A DNA stretch of 64,000 nucleotides from Chitinophaga terrae (ex Kim and Jung 2007). GTDB taxonomy: Bacteria > Bacteroidota > Bacteroidia > Chitinophagales > Chitinophagaceae. The stretch covers positions 1-64,000 of the forward strand of contig NZ_FNRL01000030.1 in assembly GCF_900107795.1 (NCBI RefSeq), written 5' to 3'. Position 1 is the first letter of the stretch. The number at the start of each line of letters is the position of its first letter. The notes beneath the pieces were generated by a model. The model saw only the letters and a list, made by a program, of their open reading frames with translations, was not told where the DNA came from and searched no databases. Of the stretch, positions 7,552 through 17,300 are shown in pieces. A program made the position numbers and the translations under genes.

Positions 7552-9966
7552 ATGAGACAGCATATTGTACTGCCGCTGGAAGCGGTGGGGATGGATGCTA
7601 TTGCATTGGTGGGAGGTAAATCTGCTTCCCTCGGAGAGATGATCGCTAACCTCTCGGAAGCCGGCGTTGCTGTGCCGGCGGGATTTGCCATCACAACCAA
7701 AGCGTATTACGATTTCATGAAACATAGCGGGCTCGAACAGTTTATCGCAGAGCAGGTGGCAACAGTCGATTACAACGATATTGTGACCCTGCGGAGGGCC
7801 GGTCAGAAGATCCGGCAGGCTATCAGCAGCACCCGTTTCCCGCGTGAACTGAGCGAAGAGATCATCGATGCCTATTACACGCTGTCGCAGCAGTATGGGC
7901 AGGAACAGACAGATGTGGCAGTAAGGTCGTCGGCAACCGCCGAAGACCTGCCCGATGCTTCGTTTGCGGGGCAACAGGAAACGTTTCTGAATGTAAGGGG
8001 GCCTGTTGCATTGATAGACGCTGTCAGGAATTGTTTCGCATCCCTGTTCACCGACCGCGCTATCAGCTACCGGCAGAATTTCGGATATGATCATTTTAGT
8101 ATAGGCCTTTCCGTTTGCGTGCAGAAGATGGTGCGTTCAGACCTTGGGGCATCGGGAGTTGCATTTTCACTTGATACCGAATCCGGTTTTAAAGATGTGG
8201 TAGTGATCAACGGTTCCTTTGGCCTGGGCGAAATGGTAGTACAGGGCGCTGTATCGCCAGATGAATTCATTGTGTTTAAACCCTGCATGCAGGAAAATTA
8301 TGTGCCGATCATAGAGAAGAAGTTGGGGGTGAAGGATAAGAAAATGGTGTATGGAGAAAGCAGTGATGAACGCACGAAAATTATCCCCGTTGCGAAGGAA
8401 CAGCAGCAACATTTTTGTTTAAGCGATAGCCAGATCATGCAGCTGGCTACCTGGGTACGCGGTATAGAAACCTATTATACAGGGAAGAAAGGCCGTTGGT
8501 GCCCGATGGATATAGAATGGGCGGTAGACGGGTTAACGGGCGAGCTTTATATAGTACAGGCAAGGCCTGAAACGATCCACTCCCGCAAGGATCACAACAT
8601 TGTTACCACTTACACTATCGATCATGGCGGCGAAACGCCTGTGACTTTGCTGAAAGGGATTGCCGTAGGCGACAAGATCGCCGCCGGTAATGTTAACATC
8701 CTCTTTTCCCTGGACAACAGGTTGATCAACGGCAGCCAGTTTAAGCCCGGCGATGTATTGGTTACGGAGATGACAGACCCCGACTGGGAACCTATAATGA
8801 AAATGGCATCGGCCATTGTTACGAATAAAGGGGGCCGTACCTGCCATGCCGCCATAGTAGCCCGGGAAATGGGTATCCCGGCTATAGTGGGTTGCGGCAA
8901 CGCTACCGAAAAGCTGAATGCCGGGCAGCAGATCACTGTCAGCTGTGCAGAAGGCAGCGACGGTATTGTATACGACGGCATCCTGCCGTTCAGGGAAGAG
9001 CAGATGGACCTGAGTAAACTGCCTGCTATCCGTACCCCGTTGATGCTGAACGTAGGCTCGCCATCCATGGCCTTCCAGTTTACGCACCTGCCTAACAGGG
9101 GAGTAGGGTTGGCAAGAGAAGAGTTTATTATCAACAATTATATAAAGGCCCATCCGCTGGCCTTACTGCAACACCGGCAGCTGAATGATCCGGAACTTTC
9201 TACAGCCATTTCACAACTGATACAGGGGCATGCAGATGAAGCCAGTTATTTCGTTGATAAACTGGCATATGGAATAGGAAAAATTGCGGCGGCATTTTAT
9301 CCTGAAAAAGTGATCGTACGTTTCTCGGATTTTAAAAGCAACGAGTATTTCAATCTCCTGGGTGGCAAGTATTTCGAACCGGAAGAGGAAAACCCGATGA
9401 TCGGCTGGCGCGGCGCATCGCGGTACTATTCACCGCAGTACAAACCGGCATTTGAACTGGAATGTAAAGCCATACGAAAAGTGAGGGAAGTAATGGGGTT
9501 GAGGAATGTAGTAGTAATGATCCCTTTCTGTCGTACGGTAGAAGAGTTGCAGCTGGTGCTGGCTACAATGAGCGAATTTGGATTGACAAGAGGGCAGCAG
9601 GGGCTGGAGGTTTACCTGATGGCTGAACTGCCTTCTAATATTATGATGGCGGAAGAATTTTCTGTATACATAGATGGATTCTCGATTGGATCCAATGATC
9701 TGACTCAGCTCACACTTGGTCTCGACAGGGATTCTTCCCTGGTGGCCAATCTTTACAATGAGCTTAATCCTGCTGTTCAGCGTATGATCGCTCGCCTGAT
9801 AGGAGTGGCAAAGCAGAACAAGGTAAAAGTAGGTATTTGCGGGCAGGGGCCATCCGATTTCCCTGAATTTACCAAGTTCCTGGTAACGCAGGGCATAGAA
9901 AGTATTTCAGTTACACCAGATGCAATCATAAAAACGGTGAAGGCGATCCACGAAGCGGAAGATTAG
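7552..9966 (+). CDS. ppsA: phosphoenolpyruvate synthase
   Basis: This 804-residue cytosolic enzyme converts pyruvate, ATP and water to phosphoenolpyruvate, AMP and phosphate, the entry step of gluconeogenesis from three-carbon compounds. All three domains are present. The N-terminal ATP-binding domain opens VGGKSASLGEM and contains RSSATAEDLPDASFAGQQET. The central swivelling domain carries the phospho-histidine in GGRTCHAAIVARE (H432). The C-terminal PEP/pyruvate TIM barrel carries GSNDLTQL and the catalytic cysteine in GICGQGPSD (C763). Length is close to the E. coli enzyme (792). The opposite-strand Lrp regulator and a strong terminator downstream suggest a one-gene transcript. Confidence 0.96.
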   Translation: MRQHIVLPLEAVGMDAIALVGGKSASLGEMIANLSEAGVAVPAGFAITTKAYYDFMKHSGLEQFIAEQVATVDYNDIVTLRRAGQKIRQAISSTRFPRELSEEIIDAYYTLSQQYGQEQTDVAVRSSATAEDLPDASFAGQQETFLNVRGPVALIDAVRNCFASLFTDRAISYRQNFGYDHFSIGLSVCVQKMVRSDLGASGVAFSLDTESGFKDVVVINGSFGLGEMVVQGAVSPDEFIVFKPCMQENYVPIIEKKLGVKDKKMVYGESSDERTKIIPVAKEQQQHFCLSDSQIMQLATWVRGIETYYTGKKGRWCPMDIEWAVDGLTGELYIVQARPETIHSRKDHNIVTTYTIDHGGETPVTLLKGIAVGDKIAAGNVNILFSLDNRLINGSQFKPGDVLVTEMTDPDWEPIMKMASAIVTNKGGRTCHAAIVAREMGIPAIVGCGNATEKLNAGQQITVSCAEGSDGIVYDGILPFREEQMDLSKLPAIRTPLMLNVGSPSMAFQFTHLPNRGVGLAREEFIINNYIKAHPLALLQHRQLNDPELSTAISQLIQGHADEASYFVDKLAYGIGKIAAAFYPEKVIVRFSDFKSNEYFNLLGGKYFEPEEENPMIGWRGASRYYSPQYKPAFELECKAIRKVREVMGLRNVVVMIPFCRTVEELQLVLATMSEFGLTRGQQGLEVYLMAELPSNIMMAEEFSVYIDGFSIGSNDLTQLTLGLDRDSSLVANLYNELNPAVQRMIARLIGVAKQNKVKVGICGQGPSDFPEFTKFLVTQGIESISVTPDAIIKTVKAIHEAED

Positions 9967-10413
9967 AAAAGCCAACCACGGCGGGCATCGATCATGATGT
10001 TTCGCTGCATTAAAAAAGGCGTCTCGAAACCGGGACGCCTTTCATTTGCATTCGCAGGAATGCTTTCAGTTTAAACCAATAAGTAACTGACACTGACAAA
10101 CGGCGCCGGCGCGTACCCTTATTCGAAAAATGCCCGTATTCATAGCATTTGTTCTATTGCCAGCCGCCGTCGTCAGTCGGGTCGTCAGCGGGGTTAATTT
10201 TCATTCACTCTAATTAACAGCTATTCAGTGTTGAATCACCATTTGTCTATTGGTCGCCTTTTAAAAGGTATCCAATGCTGTCTGCCGGCCATCGTTCCTT
10301 CCTGCAGCTGATGCCAGCCAGGGGAGATGATTGTTTTTTACCGGCCATAATATTTTCAGTTAACAGGCATGTTTTCTTTAAAGTTCTACCTGGCAAAAAG
10401 CTTCTCCGCCGGT
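9967..10413. other. intergenic region between convergent genes
   Basis: This 447-bp gap separates the convergent phosphoenolpyruvate synthase and GH2 genes. It holds the terminator at 10015-10042. In the rest I see no coding pattern, repeat or RNA gene. Confidence 0.6.
10015..10042 (+). terminator. Rho-independent terminator after ppsA
   Basis: AAAGGCGTC (10015-10023) pairs perfectly with GACGCCTTT (10034-10042). A-rich sequence precedes the stem and CATTT follows, so it could work in both directions. Confidence 0.75.
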
Positions 10414-12828
10414 TTATTCCGCCTTCAATATCGTTGTTGCCATAGGCAATGATTTACTCCTGGCTGTAAGGGTGATCTTTCCCTTGCGGTTGGTTGACTG
10501 GATGATGGCCATACATTTCCCTTGCCAGGCTTCCATGTGATCGCCTTTTAACGGGGTATGGCTTTGCTGATCACCGTTGCCTACCGCTACCAGTTTTCCC
10601 GCGCCGCTCACTTCAAAGCTGATATCATTATCCGCAAAAGGAACAGGGGCGCCATTGGCATCCAGCAATTGCACTGCTACATAACATAAGTCCTGCCGGT
10701 TGGCTTTTAATGTTTCCCGGTCAGGCGACAGCGCTATTTTTGCGGGTTCTCCTGTTGTCTGAACAGCAAAGGAAACTGTTTTGCCATCCGCTGTTTTTCC
10801 TATTGCTTCCAGTTTGCCTGGTTCGTAAGGAACTTCCCAGAAAAGAAAGGCTTCTTTTTTAAGATCCCATCTCCGTACGCCCAGCGATCTGCCATTCAGT
10901 TTCAACTCCACTTCCGGAACATTGGTATAAACATGCACAGCCAGCGTATCACCGGTCTTGTTATGATTCCAGTGGGTTTCCACTTTAGGCCAGCCCCAGA
11001 ACGAGCATACCTCCCTGTTGCGGGCCGATTCGTCGGTTTGTACTGCTATATGCACCATTGGCGTGTCGTTCCATAATGCTTTCCTGAACCAGTAAGCAGG
11101 TTTTGGAAAATCGCACATATCAATAAGGCCGCACGATGCTCCACGCCATGGCCAGTTGGGCCATACTTTCCAGAAGTCGCAGCCGCTGCCTACGTCGCCT
11201 ATTCCCGCTTCCCCGATATAATCGAAACCGGTCCATAGAAATTCGCCTGCAACGTAGTCTTTCAACTGCCCTTCCAGCCATTGGTCGTATGAGCGTAGCT
11301 GCCAGCAAGAACCGGGATGATAGGGATAAATGACAGTTTCTGATCCGAATATTACCCGCTCCGGATATTTCTCATGGTCTGTCTTATAAAATGCTTCCTG
11401 GTAGTTGTAACCAACCATGCCCAGCATCTGCGCCATCCCGAAATTGTTAACATTAACTATTTCGTTGCAGGCTGCGGTAAACGGGCGGGAATCGTCGTAT
11501 TGGCGCGAGGCAGCCATCAGCATGCCTGTTATCTTTAATGCATTTTCTTTATTATACTGTTCACGTACTTCATTGCCCAGGCTCCAGGCAATTACAGAGG
11601 CATGGTTCCTGTCGCGTTTTATCCAGTTCTCTACATCTTTTTCATACCATTTCATAAAATGGGGTGAATAACCTGCGGGTGTTTTTCCATCTGCCCATTC
11701 ATCGAATATTTCATCGATCACCACCAAACCCAGGCTGTCGGCATAGGCGAGCAATTCCGGCGCCGGTGGATTATGGCTCATCCTGAGTGCATTACATCCC
11801 ATTTGTTTAAGCAGCAGCAACCGGCGTTTATAGGTATCGTTAAACACCGCCGCGCCTAATGGTCCTCCGTCGTGGTGCATATTTACACCTTTCAGTTTCA
11901 CATGTTTGCCATTCAGGAGAAATCCTTTATCAGCATCGAAACGGGCCGTTCTTATACCGAAAGGCATAACATACGTATCGGTTATCGCACCGCCTGATCT
12001 TACTTCTACAGATAGCTGGTATAAGGCAGGTTGGTCTACAGACCACAGGATTGGTTGACCAACCCGGATGTTTTGTTTGCTTGTTGTAACGCCAGGCTGT
12101 GCATCAACTCCTGATTCAGCTCTCGCAGCTACCTTGCCCGAAGGATCTATAAGTTTGGCTGTTATGGTACAATGTTGAACTTTATTTTTTTTATTATCCA
12201 GTTCAATGGAAATATCAACTTTCGCTTCATCGCTATTAGCTTCTGTGGTATGTGCAAACACCCCCCATTGGGCAATGTGTACCGGGTTCCTGGCAACCAG
12301 CCATACATGACGGTATATACCTGCGCCGGTATACCATCTTGAGTTGGGTTGCTCGCGGGTATTGACTTTTACCGCAATCACATTATCCTTGCCGGCAGGA
12401 TTCAGATACCTGGTGAGGTCGTAATAAAAAGATGAATAGCCATAAGGACGAATACCCAGGTAATGGCCATTGATCCATACTTCGCTGTTGCGATAAACGC
12501 CGTCGAAAAGTATATCAACCTGCTTGCCTGCCAATGTAGTTGTTGTTTTGAAATGTTTCCTGTACCAACCGGTTCCGCCATATGCATATCCTCCACCGGC
12601 CCCGGAACGGTAACTGGAATCGAATGGGTGTTCAATACTGAAATCATGCGGAACATCTAAAGAGCGCCATTGCGAATCGTCGAATTGTACCTGCTCTGCG
12701 CCAGTTTGATCATTTAACGTGAACTTCCAGTCAAAATCGAAAGGAATCCTGCTATTGACAGGTTGTTGCCCCCGACCGGGTAGTGAGAAGATAATTATCA
12801 ACAGCGTGAAATAGGAAAATTTAGTCAT
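10414..12828 (-). CDS. secreted glycoside hydrolase family 2 (beta-galactosidase-like)
   Basis: This 804-residue protein has a Sec signal (1-21, ending GRGQQ). A GH2 jelly-roll sugar-binding domain covers about 25-185, an Ig-like domain about 190-295, and the TIM-barrel catalytic domain about 297-600. The acid/base Glu is in AWSLGNEV (E420) and the nucleophile Glu in VIFGSETV (E497). Two C-terminal beta domains follow (the DUF4982-like and second Ig-like modules seen in Bacteroidota GH2 proteins). The export signal implies periplasmic or surface action. Position beside an AraC regulator and the hybrid sensor/SusCD locus suggests it is the main enzyme of that locus. Specificity (galactoside, mannoside or glucuronide) cannot be fixed from motifs. 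Confidence 0.9.
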   Translation of the reverse strand: MTKFSYFTLLIIIFSLPGRGQQPVNSRIPFDFDWKFTLNDQTGAEQVQFDDSQWRSLDVPHDFSIEHPFDSSYRSGAGGGYAYGGTGWYRKHFKTTTTLAGKQVDILFDGVYRNSEVWINGHYLGIRPYGYSSFYYDLTRYLNPAGKDNVIAVKVNTREQPNSRWYTGAGIYRHVWLVARNPVHIAQWGVFAHTTEANSDEAKVDISIELDNKKNKVQHCTITAKLIDPSGKVAARAESGVDAQPGVTTSKQNIRVGQPILWSVDQPALYQLSVEVRSGGAITDTYVMPFGIRTARFDADKGFLLNGKHVKLKGVNMHHDGGPLGAAVFNDTYKRRLLLLKQMGCNALRMSHNPPAPELLAYADSLGLVVIDEIFDEWADGKTPAGYSPHFMKWYEKDVENWIKRDRNHASVIAWSLGNEVREQYNKENALKITGMLMAASRQYDDSRPFTAACNEIVNVNNFGMAQMLGMVGYNYQEAFYKTDHEKYPERVIFGSETVIYPYHPGSCWQLRSYDQWLEGQLKDYVAGEFLWTGFDYIGEAGIGDVGSGCDFWKVWPNWPWRGASCGLIDMCDFPKPAYWFRKALWNDTPMVHIAVQTDESARNREVCSFWGWPKVETHWNHNKTGDTLAVHVYTNVPEVELKLNGRSLGVRRWDLKKEAFLFWEVPYEPGKLEAIGKTADGKTVSFAVQTTGEPAKIALSPDRETLKANRQDLCYVAVQLLDANGAPVPFADNDISFEVSGAGKLVAVGNGDQQSHTPLKGDHMEAWQGKCMAIIQSTNRKGKITLTARSKSLPMATTILKAE

Positions 12829-13368
12829 TCTGCTTTACTTTATCGGATTTGTAACGCTGCGGATACAACTGTTTGTTGGTATCCTTTACCGGCGGTTCAG
12901 GACAGCATACCTGCCCTGTGTACGTGGTAAAAGGACCTGAGTGCCTCTTTCGTGGTTTTTATACGAAGTATCAGCTACATGGAATAAGGATTTCAAAGTT
13001 ATACGGCACAGGGCAATGCCAAGGGGCACAGATGTTTTAGATTAGGGTGTAAAATGTTACAGGGCCTTTAAAATTGCGGCCCAGGCAGCCTGGGAACAAG
13101 ACAAATTGCTTATAGGGTTAAATTGACACTTAATTAATTACCTCGTTTTTTTGCTTCAAAATTTACATAATTGTTATAATGACAATTATAATTTATAAAT
13201 TGCCATCGTTAAGATTCCAGTTATGAAGATTACGGTGAATATTTTACCAGGAAATAGCAGATTCGCCCGTTTATTATCACTCAGGAAAAGGCACGATACA
13301 GCTATTCAGTTGAGAAGCTGACAGGAGAGTTGTAAAAATAGAATATCCGGCAGTTGGAGGATGTTGTT
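12829..13368. other. intergenic region upstream of the GH2 gene
   Basis: This 540-bp non-coding stretch should hold the GH2 promoter. A dyad ATAATTGT (13167-13174) / ACAATTAT (13182-13189) lies in an AT-rich patch about 340 bp upstream of the GH2 start. No small gene or terminator stood out. Confidence 0.5.
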
Positions 13369-14250
13369 TCAGTAGTCGCTGTTCTTTGCCAGGAGCAATA
13401 TTTTCTTTTTATGGCTGCCGGGATTTTCGCCTGTCATCTTTTTAAAGAAACGGTTAAAGTAGGAGTTGTTCTCAAAACCCAGGCTGTAAGCCAGGTCTTT
13501 AATGGTGATGTCCTGGGTCAACATCATCCGTTGGGCTTTTTCTATTTTCTTTTCATTGATGTATTTACCTGGCGTACAACCCATGTTTTTCTTGAACAGC
13601 CGGATGAAATGATCCTTTGTAAGAAAACAGGTTTCAGCCAATACATCAATGCTGATCGGCTTGTGGAGATTGGTACGTATGTAATGCAACGATTGCTGGA
13701 TACGTTTATCGATATTCAGTTTTTTGTCGGAAGCTTGTACCAGGAAACGCGACAGGAGCTGTTTAATGATGCCCTGGGCTTCCATTTCATAGCCAAAGGG
13801 TACACTTTTTTGCAGCGATATATTCCTGACCAGGGTAGGGAGGTTATCGTAAGACCAGGGATCGAAATATTGCAATTTTCTTTCGGGGTTGATCTCCGCC
13901 AGCCGCTTGATCAGTTGTATGGTCAACTGGTCTGCCTGGATTTCAACCGGGAAGTCCATCAGGTCAAAGATACTGGGGTGATTAGACAGTTCTTCATATA
14001 TATGTATATAATAGAGCGATAAAGGGCCGTCACATTCATATCCATGATTCGTATAGGCAGGCGTAAGATATAAATGGTCTTTATGAAGCCGGTATACTTT
14101 ATTGTCCCTGATCAGCTTGGCTGTGCCGCTTTCAATAAAATGTATCCTGATGAACGGGCTGCATACATTTTTCCAGTTCCAGTCGGCATTGTGAAGGGCC
14201 TGACCAATATTCAGTAAGATAAAATTCGGTTGCGTCAGTTCTCTGCTCAT
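13369..14250 (-). CDS. AraC family transcriptional regulator
   Basis: This 293-residue regulator has an N-terminal AraC-type cupin for effector binding (FIRIHFIESGTAKLIRDNKVYRLHKDHLYLTP, about 33-65) and a C-terminal AraC DNA-binding domain (about 180-280). Both helix-turn-helix motifs are visible: SIDVLAETCFLTKDHFIRLFKKNMGCTPGKY, then TIKDLAYSLGFENNSYFNRFFKKMTGENP. It lies between the GH2 gene (same strand) and the hybrid sensor (divergent), so it probably controls the GH2 gene and perhaps the whole locus. A pair of identical 10-bp direct repeats lies just upstream of its start. Confidence 0.92.
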   Translation of the reverse strand: MSRELTQPNFILLNIGQALHNADWNWKNVCSPFIRIHFIESGTAKLIRDNKVYRLHKDHLYLTPAYTNHGYECDGPLSLYYIHIYEELSNHPSIFDLMDFPVEIQADQLTIQLIKRLAEINPERKLQYFDPWSYDNLPTLVRNISLQKSVPFGYEMEAQGIIKQLLSRFLVQASDKKLNIDKRIQQSLHYIRTNLHKPISIDVLAETCFLTKDHFIRLFKKNMGCTPGKYINEKKIEKAQRMMLTQDITIKDLAYSLGFENNSYFNRFFKKMTGENPGSHKKKILLLAKNSDY

Positions 14251-14271
14251 ATCTGGTCAGTTTGATGGTAG

Positions 14272-14302
14272 ATCGATAAAGTATAACTTTTTATCGATAA
14301 AG
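14272..14302. promoter_or_regulatory. 21-bp-phased direct repeat, candidate AraC-type operator
   Basis: ATCGATAAAG occurs at 14272-14281 and 14293-14302, exactly 21 bp apart (two helical turns), in the 108-bp gap between the divergent AraC regulator and the hybrid sensor gene. AraC-type proteins bind two direct half-sites spaced this way, as at araI in E. coli. Which of the two regulators binds here is inference. Confidence 0.5.
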
Positions 14303-14358
14303 GTAAAACCTAAAAATTATACTATGGGTACTTTTGAAAAAGGGATAAACGATTTGGA

Positions 14359-17300
14359 ATGCGGTTACAGATTTTGATAATTTTATTGTTGCAGTCACTT
14401 ATCTCCTTTGCGCAGAGTGAATACTTTAATTTTTCTAAACTTAATATACAGAATGGCTTATCCCATAACCAGGTGAATGCCATATTAAAGGATTCCGATG
14501 GCTTTGTCTGGATAGCTACTGTATCAGGCCTTAACCGGTTTGACGGATACTCATGCAGGATCTTTCGCACCGTGCATAACGACAGCACTGCATTGAAGAG
14601 CAATAACATCGTGTCGTTGTATGAGCTGCCTGACAGGAAAATGGGAGTGGGAACAACAGAAGGTCTTTGCATCTATAACCCCGATACCGAGCGGTTCAAT
14701 GCAAATGGGGATGCTTACCTGAAGGAACTCGGCTTGCCGGGCGGATGGATTAAACATATCAGGAAAGGCGGAAATGGAAGGTATTGGTTCCTGTACAACG
14801 ATGGAAAACTGTTCCGGTACTCGGCATCTACAAAACGGTCTTCAGCCTTTCCTTCATCCCCCCGAGAACCGGGACGGGAGAAGATCATTGACATGGGTGA
14901 AACGAAGGATGGGAAGCTCTGGATACTCTACGACAGCAAACTTATTGAAGCATACGATGCAGGTTCGGGCAAACTCCTGACCGCCAGTACCGTGATCCAG
15001 AATGGTTCCAGCAAGCCTGAAGATATGTATATCGACGAAGATGGAGATATCTGGCTCTGGGGATTCAACACGGGGATCATCTTCTTTAACCCTGCTACCT
15101 ACAGCACCAGGCTGATAGATAAAAATACTTCTCCCACCAGGCTAAATGCCAGTATTGTAAATCATGTGGTGCAGGACAGCCACGGGATTATCTGGATAGG
15201 CACCGATCATGGCGGTATAACGCTGATCGACAAAAAGAACAACTTCAAAACTGAAAACCTCGTCAATATTCCCGATGATCCTAAGAGCATCAGCCAGAAC
15301 AGCATCACAGCCATGTACAAAGACGACAGGGGGATCATCTGGCTGGGCACCTACAAACTGGGAGTAAATTACCTGAACAACAGCATCGTTCAGTTCCCCT
15401 ATTACCGCCACCAGGGCGCAAGAACAACGAGCCTGCCATACGACGATGTAAACCGCTTTGTTGAAGACCGGCAGGGCAACCTGTGGATAGGAACCAATGG
15501 AGGCGGACTTATCTACTTCGACAGGCAAAAAAACACTTTTAAACAATACCTGCACGAGCCGGGCAATCCAAACAGTCTTAGTAACAATGTGATTGTAAGC
15601 TTATGGATGGACCATGACAACGTGTTATGGATAGGTACTTATGTGGGCGGGTTAAACAGGTTCGACGGAAAACGGTTTACTGCCTACAGGCATAACAATG
15701 CGGATACTTCCAGCCTGTCGGACGATAAGGTTTGGGAAATATTTGAAGATAAAGACCAGCAGTTGTGGGTAGGAACGCTGGGAGGAGGCCTGGATCGTTT
15801 AGACAGGAGAACCGGGAAGTTTGAGCATTTTAAAAGCGAGGCGGTAGCCCCGGCCTCAGAACGCGTTTCCGCTATCCTGCAAGACAGGAAAGGCAACCTC
15901 TGGATAGGAACCGATTTTGGTGTTTCAGTACATAAACCTGACGGAACCCGTTTGCGTGTTTACCAGTATTCGGCCGGTAAGAATGGCCTCAGTAGCAGCA
16001 GCATAATATGTTTGCTGGAAGATAGCAGGGAGAATATATGGGTAGGTACCAGGGAAGGACTGAATATCATAAACAGTAAAACCGGGGGCATACAAACATT
16101 TACGGTATCAGAGGGGCTGCCTGATAACCTGGTATTGAATATATTGGAGGATGCGCATCATTCCATCTGGGTTTCTACCTCCAACGGGTTATGCAATATC
16201 ATACCAACCCAGGACAAAGACAGTATCAGGATCGCTGTTGTAAATTATGATGAGAACAATAACCTGCAAAGCCGGGAGTTCAATGAAAATGCAGCGCTTA
16301 AAACTGCAAAAGGGGAGCTGGTTTTCGGCGGGCCTGCAGGCTTTAATATCATTGATCCTGAAAAGATCGGGAAACATTCCTATCCGGCGGCGATCACGCT
16401 TACCGGCTTCGATATTTTGAATAAAAGTATTGTTCCCGGCCAGGTGGTGAATAACCGGGTATTGTTGCCGGAGGCTTTGCCGAAGCTGGAAACAGTGAAT
16501 CTCAAATACCATGAAAATGTTTTCTCTATAGAATTCGCGTCCCTGGATTTTGCCGCCAGCAAGTATGATAAATATGCTTACCGCCTGAAAGGTTTCAATA
16601 CCGATTGGTTATATGCCGATGGAAGCCAGCGGAGGGCCACTTATACGAACCTGGACCCGGGGCATTACATCTTTGAAGTAAAGGCGCTGAATAAAGGAGG
16701 GAGCTGGGGACCCATTAAAACCCTGAACATCAATATTACGCCGCCATTCTGGCGAACCCCATGGGCCTATATCATTTACCTGTTGGTAAGTTTGTGTATA
16801 TTCTTCCTGGTCCGCAAAATGATCCTCGACCGGATACACATGCGTTTCGTGTTGCAGCAGCAGCGAAGGGAGGCCGACAGGATAAGAGCTATCGACCAGA
16901 TAAAGACCAAGTTCTTCACCAATGTCAGCCACGAGTTCCGCACTCCTTTGAGCCTCATTATCGCGCCTTTAGACAGGATTATCAAACAAACTTCCAATGA
17001 AGAGCACCGGAAACAATTGAACCTCGTGCAGCGAAATGCCGGTCGCCTGCTTAACCTGGTAAATCAATTGCTGGATTTCCGGAAGATAGAAGTGCAGGAG
17101 ATGAAGTTGCATCCGTCGGTAGGCGATATCGTCAGGTTTACCAGCGATATCTGTTTTTCGTTTAATGATATCGCCGGAAAGAAGAATATACACCTGTCGT
17201 TTACGTCGGATGTCGACAACCTGGAGGTCTATTTTGATAAAGACAAGGTGGAAAAGATCCTTTTGAACCTGATTTCCAACGCATTTAAATACACGCATGA

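Noticed and set aside
8533..9153. 206-codon minus-strand ORF
   Set aside because: It is antisense to the conserved central part of phosphoenolpyruvate synthase.
13354..14022. 222-codon plus-strand ORF
   Set aside because: It is the antisense shadow of the AraC regulator gene, which has clear family motifs on the minus strand.
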